NCBI RefSeq assembly: GCF_003265705.1
Contig: NW_020313168.1
Span: forward strand, 2,692,950 to 2,756,949
Origin: Callorhinus ursinus
Lineage: Eukaryota > Chordata > Mammalia > Carnivora > Otariidae
Reading direction: 5' to 3'
Length of the DNA: 64,000 bases
This document shows positions 56,450-64,000 of this stretch, in pieces. The translations under genes and the position numbers were made by a program. A model generated the notes under the pieces. That model had not been told where the DNA came from, did not search any database, and was given only the letters and a program-made list of their open reading frames with translations. Every line of letters starts with the position of its first letter. Position 1 is the first letter of the stretch.

Positions 56450-57440
56450 AACGGTGTTTTAAAAAAACAAGCTGCTGCACTTGCAGGACCGGGTGGCCTG
56501 AGGAAGGGGTGGGCTGGGGGCTGCGCAGGGGGGCGCCTGCCAGTGTGGGGGCAGGAGGTGGTGGTGGCCCAGACCAGGGTGGCTGCTGTGGCAGTGACAG
56601 ATGCCACGGGCGTGAGGGGGCTGTGCTGAAGGGCTTTGCTGCCAGACTGCAGGTGGGGGAGCGGCTGGGTCTGCCCCCAGCAGCCGCGTGATGGGGGGTG
56701 TGTGCACACCCGCAGATCAGAGCCCAGGTGGAGGGTGAAGGACGGAAACAAGCATTCTCCTTGGGCCACATTCCGCTGGAGGTCCTCCCGGTGGAGGTGT
56801 CCAGTAGGGGGTGTGAGTCCTGATTTAAATTTTTTTCATCTGTGAACCTGCCAACAGCCGCCCTACCTTACGGCTTTGGCTGCAGCCAAAGCTCCTGTGC
56901 TCACCAAGCGATTCCCAGCTCGCTCTTGCCACAGGAGCATTCAGAGCCTCCTCTGAGGTGTGGCCCGGGGACCACGGGTGCAGATTCTTGGGCCCTACCC
57001 CCGAAACCTGCTGAAACACATCCTGCGGAGGAATCCTCGTACAGCAGCGGGCCCTGAGAACCGGGACAGGCGGACCAAGTGGTCTCCTACAGCCAGCGCG
57101 GGAGGGGTGGGGCTGGGGTGGGGCTGTCGAGCGGTGGGCCAGGGCACAGCAGGTGCAGGACTGCGGGGGTGCGGCACCCTCCCTCCCACCGCGCAGGGCC
57201 CCAGCTCCAGGGAAGGACCGGGCAGCCGTGTGCGAGTGGGCTCAGATGCCTTGGGAGAGCGCAGGAGAGCGCGGCAGGGCCGCATTTACACCGGTGTTGG
57301 GGGGCAAGGACCAGGAAGGCTGCTCTGAGGGTCTGACATCCCAGGAGGCCTACTGGATGGATCGAGGCAGCAGAGTGAGGTGGAGGAGGGGCGAGGTCGG
57401 GCTGGAGGCTATGGGGCAGGTCACGGAGGAGCCTAGATCT
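56450..57440. other. Intergenic DNA, no gene recognised
   Basis: GC-rich, open frames on both strands without domains. Confidence 0.4.
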
Positions 57441-57615
57441 TAGGCTAGTTGTCTTCCAGAGTGAAATGGCTGCCAAGCATAAAGACTACATTTCCCAGCA
57501 TTCCCTTCAGCGAGGTTTGGCCATGTGACTCCGTTCTGACCAATGGGACGAAAGAAAAATGTCACGAGACAGCCCCAGGCTCTTCCTTGTGGCGTCTTCG
57601 TCCCGCTGGTGCCTG
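57440..57615 (+). repeat. Old interspersed repeat containing a ZNF143-like motif
   Basis: GACTACATTTCCCAGCATTC then GGTTTGGCCATGTGACTC and GACCAATGGGACG resemble a known conserved mammalian repeat; the ACTACA...TTCCCAGCAT portion also resembles the ZNF143 site. Family not named. Confidence 0.4.
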
Positions 57616-58240
57616 CCCCAGGCTGGACCGTGAGGGGCTCCCGGGCAGCGCGGGTGTGCGCCGAGGGAGCGGTCCCCGAGGGCGTCCTGGGCTGCGTGGC
57701 CGGCCCGGCTGCACCGCGCGGGGAGACGTGCACGCACCGTCTTGCTTCTGTTGCCTCGTTTGGGTTTTCTGTTCGCCTCCGCGGGGCCCTGTCGCAGGCT
57801 CAGGGCGGCCTTGCTGGGTTTAGGCAGGGAGGCGACCTGAAATGCAGGCTGCTGCGTGGGCGGGAGAGGTCAGACCCGGCCTCGGGCAGAGGTGCACGAC
57901 GGTTTGGGGCCCGCCCTGGGCCCGGCGGCAGGTGCGTGCAGGGGTGCGGGTGAGCGAGGCCTCGGGGACGTGTTCTCGCCGCGCACTTTCTCCTGCTGTG
58001 GCCCCCGTGGGCCGTGTGTGGATTCAGGTCCTGCTCACCCCGCGCCTGCCGGCCTGGGCCTGGCCTGGAGATGGCAGGAAACGTCTGCCCCTCGCCCTCG
58101 CCCTCCCCGACTTCTCAGCCCGGCCTTTGCCCCCCTCTGAATCGCCCTCGCGGCTCACCCTCCGTCGGTTTCCTTGCCCTTCCGTGGCCTCCGACGGCAC
58201 TTCAACCAAAGGCGAGAAGGCGGGTGTCCTCGCCGACTGC
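57600..58240. other. Moderately CpG-rich DNA
   Basis: Enriched in CpG at 57620-57780 and around 57860-58200. No TATA box, no gene found. May be a weak CpG island. Confidence 0.4.
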
Positions 58241-58264
58241 AACCAGCAGTAGCAGGGCACGTCT

Positions 58265-58400
58265 GTGGACCAAGCCCTCGCTTTACCCAGGATCTCATTC
58301 ACGCTCCGAGGTGGTTCTGGAAGGCAGGAGTCCATGTGTGGGGAAACGGAGGCAGAGAGAGGTTTCAGGTCACTCGGCAGGTGGAGGAGCCAGGGTCCAC
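58265..58400 (+). repeat. MIR-like fragment
   Basis: CAGGATCTCATTCACGCTCC ... GGGGAAACGGAGGCAGAGAG is the usual MIR core phrasing. Confidence 0.45.
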
Positions 58401-58422
58401 GACCCTGCTTTGACCCACTTCT

Positions 58423-58625
58423 TTTTTTTTTTTTTTTTTTTAAAGACTTTATTTATTTATTTGACACAGAGACAGCGAGAGAGGGAACACAAGCAGGGGG
58501 AGTGGGAGAGGGAGAAGCAGGCTTCCTGCGGAGCAGGGAGCCCGATGCGGGGCTCGATCCCAGGACCCCGGGATCGTGACCGGAGCAGAACGCAGACGCC
58601 CAATGACTGAGCCACCCAGGCGCCC
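58423..58625 (-). repeat. SINEC element
   Basis: Reverse copy with exact TGCTTTGACCCACTTCT duplications at 58406-58422 and 58626-58642. Confidence 0.95.
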
Positions 58626-58711
58626 TGCTTTGACCCACTTCTAAATGCCATCGACCTATCGGCCACTTAGGACCCTCTTGCCCGGCTTTGGGGGGCTGTT
58701 GACTTCTTCTT

Positions 58712-58893
58712 CTTCTTTTTTTTAGATTTTTATTTTTTTGGGAGAGAGAGAGCGCACAAGCGAGGGGAGCAGCAGAGGGAGAGGGAGAAGCAGCCTCCCC
58801 GCTGAGCAGGGAGATGCGGGGCTCCATCCCAGGACCTGAGATCACGACTTGAGCCAAAGGCAGACGCTTAACCGACTGAGCCATGCAGGCGCC
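58712..58893 (-). repeat. SINEC element
   Basis: Reverse copy flanked by CTGTTGACTTCTT at 58696-58708 and 58894-58906. Confidence 0.93.
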
Positions 58894-59464
58894 CTGTTGA
58901 CTTCTTTTAATCACGGTGCAGCTGTGACTACGGTGGGGGTCATGGATTTGCCCCTTTTACGTTCTCATTCTTTCCTTGGGGTGCACTACCTAGGACGGGG
59001 TCCTTGGACAAGGCCAGAGAGGCTGCCTGGTGCTTTGAGCCCTCTTGCTGTCAGGAATGGCTGAGGCTGTGAGTTGCTGGTCCCACCAGCCATGAGCTGT
59101 CCTAACTCCTCTGCCTCACGGTGTCCATTGGGTTTTATTTTTTATTCCTTTTGTGTGCTTAACAGGTGTGTAATGAGGTCAGAAAGCGTTACCTGAGAGA
59201 GGCTAGAGGATTTTCCATGTCACGCTTTCTTGGCTCTGCTCCCCGGATTGTTGATTGTCTCTGACCGTGGGTCAGGTGGTCCAAGCGGCCATCGAGTCTT
59301 AGGGCTTCATCAGTTCTGTATTTTGTAATATATATGTTTGGGAATCTGTACTCTGCGATCTGTTTTTCATAGGCCTTTGTCATTTCTATCTGTCACTCGT
59401 AACTTTCCCCACTCTCTGGCACACTGGTCATTTTTCGGGTAGACGGTAGACCTGAGGCTCTGCA

Positions 59465-59575
59465 AAGACAGGGCTTGCCATATTGTTCATCGTTGTATCC
59501 CCAGAGCCTGGCCTGGGGACCAGCCCAGAGTAGGCATCACCCTGTATTTGTTGGATGAACAGAAACGCTTAGAAG
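59465..59575 (+). repeat. L2 3' end
   Basis: TTGTTCATCGTTGTATCCCC, then CCTGTATTTGTTGGATGAAC, the usual L2 terminal sequence. Confidence 0.75.
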
Positions 59576-59599
59576 GAAAATTTGTGCAAATATCTGTCG

Positions 59600-60640
59600 T
59601 ACTTTTGGTTAGGGAAAATATTTTTTAAAAGAAACTCTTTATTGGATGACAATCTCAGGCTTAAGGAAATATTGCAAAGATGGTAGAGTTCCCACATGCC
59701 CCGCGCCTGGTTTCCTCGGTTAGTAACATGTTAACCTTCTGTGGTGTGTTTGCACAGTGCGCCAGCAATATTGGTTTAAGTTATTATTCCGTTCAGTATG
59801 GAGAGGCCCACGTTCTACTCAGACGTCCTCAGTGCCTGCCCCGCTGCCCTGGCTCTGTTCCAGGATGCTATTAGGTCATCACCATTTCCCCTACATCCCT
59901 CGTGGGTGTGATCATTTCTCAGACTTTCCTTGTTTTTGATGACATGGATGGTTTGGAGGAGTGCTGGTCAAGCATTCTGTAGAATGTCCCTCTGTTGAAA
60001 TTATCTGTTGTTTTTCTCTTGATTACACGGGGGTTATGGGGTTTTGGGAGGAAGGGCACGGAGATAAAGTGTCATTCCCGTAACATCATATCAAGGGTAC
60101 ATTTTATCAATGTGACTCATCACTGCTGTGTGACCTTGCTCACTTGGCCAAGAGCGCGTCTGCAGGTGTCTCTGCAGGATGGCCATTCTTTCTCGCGCTC
60201 TCTGGTCTTTGGAAGGAAGGTCATCATGTGCCACCCACACTTCAGGGGTGAGGGGTCATGCTCCACCTCTGTGGGGGCAGAGTATCTACATCCATTATTT
60301 GGAGTTCTGAGCAGGAGATTTGTCACTTCTCCCCATTTATTCATCTCTTCAATAATTTATATCAGTACAGACTCACGGATATTTCTTCCACACTGTGGAT
60401 TATATCCCACTGCTATCTGGTTGATTTCGTTGCTCTAATTGCTCTGTCTTTGGCCACTGGGAGCTCTTTCTGTGGGCTCCTGGGTCCCTTGTCATGCCCG
60501 TCGCTTGTTTTCCTTGAGCACATCCCTGGTCTCTGGCACCAGAGGATGCTCCAGGCTCCCCTCCTGTGTTTGCTGCCCCAGCCCTGGGATCGGGCATTTC
60601 TCAGGGGCCCTGGTTCCTTTTCTTGGCGCTGATATTAGAG
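59600..60640 (-). repeat. Old L1 (L1M-type) fragment, antisense
   Basis: GACTTTCCTTGTTTTTGATG, TGTAGAATGTCCCTCTGTTG, GGGGTTATGGGGTTTTGGGA, GAGTATCTACATCCATTATT and CTTTGGCCACTGGGAGCTCT occur in family order over about 1 kb. Confidence 0.75.
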
Positions 60641-62600
60641 ACCAAGACCTGGGTGTGGCAAGTGACGGTGCCCTTGTTTCTGGCCGTGAGTGACGCTTTC
60701 TGCCCATCTCCTGGTACGGTGCCTGGCACACAGTGGGCCGGAAGGAAAGAAGGTGTGGGTGTCGGGAGCAGGGTTTGGGCTCTGATGGATCTCCTAGCTT
60801 CTCCTTCATCTCTGTGCAGCAGTTGGAGTGATGTCTCCAAACCAGGAATCACCGTCTCCCTGTCTGGCCACCGTCTAGTCCCGGGCTGGTGTGATCTGCC
60901 AGGGAGCCCCCGACGCCCCGGCGGGGGGACTGGGTGCAGGAGCAGGTGATCTGGCCGGGGGTCGTCGCCTCTGTTGGAGGCATGGAAGTCCTGAGCCCCC
61001 CCTCCCCATGTCCACAGTGACAAGTGGCAAGCTTGGGTCTAATGGGTCTCTCCCCATGCCCAGTCCATGCCCCTTTGGAGCGAAAGTGGTGGTGTTGCCG
61101 ACACACTGTTTGCTGGAGAGGAGCGTTGCCATCAGGACGGAGATGAACAAAGAATTTGACCTGGGGACGTGGCAGATGACCCTTCCCAAACAGGGTCCCG
61201 GATGCCGCCGCTGCCGTGCCAGCCACCTTGGGAAGGGGTCCCTGTGAACCCCTGGCGGGGGCTGGATTGGGTGCTTCATCCTTGCGTCCCTGGGAGGCCT
61301 GAGCTGTTGAGCCTGGGACAGGTGTCTGGGGGGCAGTGGGAGGCCACCAGGAGCCACACACAGACCGGCCTGGGCTCAGCAGGTGAACTGCAGGAGGCAC
61401 CGCGGTTGGTGGTGTTTCTGCAGAGAGACAGTGGCCCGAGGCTGGCGGTTCCCTCCCAAAGGGCCGCGGTGGTCCAGCGGCACTGTGGGGGGAGAAGGAA
61501 CTGAGAGACCCAGCCTCCCTCCGCTCCCTCTGCTGGAAGGATTAGCAGCCTTCCGCCACGATGAGCACCCTCCCTCCGCTGTCGTGGGAGGCGGTCACCC
61601 CTGCCCACTGCCACTGGGACCTGTCTGCTGCTGGTTGCTCCCCATGACAGGGGCCTGACCCGACCTTCGAGACAGCAGGATTTTATGAGTGCGAAGATCT
61701 ACTTTATCAGTTACCTCTGCTTTTTATTACCACTCAGGAGCTTTATCTCAGTGGCCACCTCGCCTCCAGCTAAATGAGGATTAATATTTTAACAGGATTA
61801 TGTGCTGGGGGTTAGCAGGACTCTCTGGGGATGCCGGGTGCTCCCCTCCCTTGCAGCCTCTCCTCTGCTCCCCAGGCCTCCCTCCTGGTGTGCGGGGAGG
61901 CGGGGTCCTGAGGTCGGGGAGCTGGGGCCACCTGGTTCTGGACTCCGGGCTGGGGGCTGGGGAGAGGGCTCTGGGCCGTGGGGATGGGTTGTCTTGAAGA
62001 GCGGGTCTGTCCCAGGGTAGGGATGGCCCTGCAGGGTGAGGTCCCTGAAGAGACCAGACTGTGTGCTGGGGTCAGTGGTCTTGACCACCGTGGGGGAGAA
62101 GGGGGGATGATGGACCTGGAGCTGGGGGTGGGAGGGATGCCCACTTGCCCCAGTACCTCAGCCCCTGAGGGACACGCAGCCTCTAAATTTGCTCTATCAG
62201 GCCTTATTGAACTTTCTCCTGGAAAAATAGTCCAATTCCACCAACATTTTATAAAAGTGAGACCATTCCCGTCCCTCTCCTGATTCTATCACGTAAGGGA
62301 CAAAACCCAGGTTCTCAGGTAGGGCTTCCCGGATCTGTGCGCTCGGCCCCGTGGATCCCTTTTGTCTGGGGGACCCCTGCATCGATCTCCTTTCCCAGAG
62401 TCACCATCTCCTTCATAAGCAGGAAGAAGGGCCTGCCTCCAACTTGGGAGCTTTTCCCCACGGCCCCAGGCAGAGCTGGGGACCTTTGTGATTCTTCTGC
62501 TGAACTGCTTGTCACGTCTGTAATTATGAGTTGGTCTGCTTTTCCCGCCACTGAGGAATGAATGAGGGAGGGAGGTTGGCTCCCTGAACGAGGGACTGGG
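60641..62600. other. Intergenic DNA, no gene recognised
   Basis: GC-rich unassigned sequence; open frames up to about 183 codons on minus lack domains, splice support or a distinctive composition. Confidence 0.4.
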
Positions 62601-62609
62601 GCTGATATT

Positions 62610-63030
62610 TGCACGCTTGTGTTCATAGTGGTGATTCACAAGAGCTGAAACATGGAAGCAAGCTGGGAGTCCATCCTTGGATGAGGGTCCGTCCACACAG
62701 TGGAATATCACGCAGCCTCAGACGGGAAGGACATCCGCACACCTGCTGCGTGGACAGACTTGGAGGACATGGAGCCAGTTGGAGTCAGCCAGTCACAAAA
62801 GGACGGGTAGTATAGGATTCCATTTATGTGAGGTTCCTAGAGTCCTCGTAGAGAGAGCGGAGGATGGAGGCACCAGGGGCCAGGGGACAGGGCGGGGAGT
62901 TAGTGTCCTAATGGGGACAGAGTTTCACTTTGGGACGATGACAAAGTTCTGCAAATCGGTTGCACAACAACATGAATGCGAATCTCATGTTCTGTGTATT
63001 TTACTACCAGTAAAAATTTAAAAATAAAAA
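62610..63030 (+). repeat. Old L1 3' fragment
   Basis: CCACACAGTGGAATATCACG, GGATTCCATTTATGTGAGGT, GGTTGCACAACAACATGAAT are L1M 3' phrases in sense order. Confidence 0.7.
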
Positions 63031-64000
63031 GACCCTGGAATCCTGGGGCCTTTCTGAGATGCCAAGGATGTTAAGGGGGATTCAGCCATCACTGGAGAAG
63101 TCTAGATTCTGTCTGGTAGGTGGACAACCCCAGCAAGGCCCCGTCAGGGGTTCCCAGATGAGGCTAAGAAGGACGGGGGTCACCGCCCTCGGTGGAGGGC
63201 AGACCTGCACACTGAAATCATGGTCGTAAAACCTCTACCCACCCCCGACCCCCATTTTACAAATAAGTAAAATAGTTTTAGACGTTTAGTGATAACAAAG
63301 AAGATAATTTTGGAAGTAATTCGTACTCATTTCAGAACATTTGGAAAATACAGAAGAGTGTAGAGAGGAAAATAAGTATAATTTTAAAGCTCACAACCCA
63401 AGGGATTGTGGCCACCAATGATCTTTCTCCTCGAACGTCATGAATGTCCACTTACGTGTGGGTCGGTGTGACATAAATGTTAGTTTTGATTCTGTCTTTC
63501 TCCCTCTCGGTGCTTAGTGAGGGATGAGCTCAACAGGACATCCTTGGTGGCATGCGGTGGGGGCGTGGGGCGAGGGAATTCCAGCCGGCAGGGCCCCTGA
63601 GCTGAGCACTGAGGATCGGGACTCCCCCAGGCCCTGCTGAGCCTCACGGGCCTGGGACCCCTGGTTCCCCATCAGTGGTCTTCCTGTGAGATGGTCCACG
63701 GCCACGAGGCCCTGGATTTAGGCCACTCTGGGAGTCGGGGGCCTCCAGCCCTCCTCCTCACCCATCATCACCTCCCGCCCACCCAGCTGGGCTTGGGGCT
63801 GCGCCCGGGACCCCAGGCCCCAGGCAGGCTCCGAGGGCCGGTGATGTCCCCTGGGGGCTGCAGGATGAGACTCTGTGGCTGTTTCTGAGCGGAGCTGGCC
63901 ATTCGTTGGGGCCGTCGCCCTGCTCGGAGCCTTCTGTCCACCCCTCCCTCCTCCGCCCCTACCCTCCTCCAGCTTTCCTGCTGGGACAGCTTGGCTCCCA
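63031..64000. other. Intergenic DNA to window end
   Basis: 63260-63410 is AT-rich with ATTTGGAAAATACAGAAGAG, typical of an ancient repeat I cannot name. Beyond that is GC-rich DNA with no supported gene. Confidence 0.4.

Noticed and set aside
57484..57503. ZNF143 promoter site
   Set aside because: It lies within a common ancient repeat, so a promoter role is not supported.
58014..58610. 198-codon plus-strand frame near 58 kb
   Set aside because: Its second half is a reverse SINE and its first half has no recognised domain.
60849..61400. 183-codon minus-strand frame
   Set aside because: No domain, splice context or family similarity; typical of GC-rich intergenic DNA.

Overview
The window is mammalian nuclear DNA from a carnivoran, probably a caniform of the bear/seal/mustelid type. 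It holds about 23 tRNA-Lys-derived SINEC elements (5' end GGGGCGCCTGGGTGGCTCAG, 3' end with AAATAAATAAA and a poly-A tail), many with target-site duplications that can still be read. SINEC is restricted to Carnivora. Older L1, L2, MIR and MaLR-like fragments fill much of the rest.

Layout. Bases 1-279 (+) are the 3' end of CBX8, followed by its 3' UTR and a CpG-rich interval of about 4 kb. CBX2 lies convergently on the minus strand: 3' UTR about 6215-9275, five coding exons between 9276 and 15927, and a promoter CpG island interrupted by a 400-base assembly gap (15987-16386). From 16.5 to 48 kb no gene could be supported. That stretch has most of the SINEs, a 0.76-kb minisatellite (25.5-26.3 kb), a dead UBA52 retrocopy (about 39.0-39.4 kb) and an orphan CpG island (42.65-43.8 kb). 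ENPP7 follows on the minus strand, complete in five coding exons (50482-55152). The remaining 9 kb is intergenic. The order CBX8-CBX2-ENPP7 matches human 17q25.3 read in reverse.

Function. CBX8 and CBX2 are alternative chromodomain subunits of canonical Polycomb repressive complex 1. Both end in the C-box that binds RING1/RNF2, and both C-boxes are intact here. ENPP7 is intestinal alkaline sphingomyelinase; its metal ligands and nucleophile are all present, and it has no functional link to the CBX genes beyond position.

Most unusual signals: (1) the minisatellite repeats a 14-base match to the CTCF core motif, all copies in one orientation, so it could act as a CTCF cluster; (2) an orphan CpG island has a perfect RFX X-box overlapping a strong ATG context; (3) CBX2 exon 4 reads open for 165 codons into intron 4, as expected for a short isoform lacking the C-box. 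These are sequence inferences and none has been tested by search or experiment.
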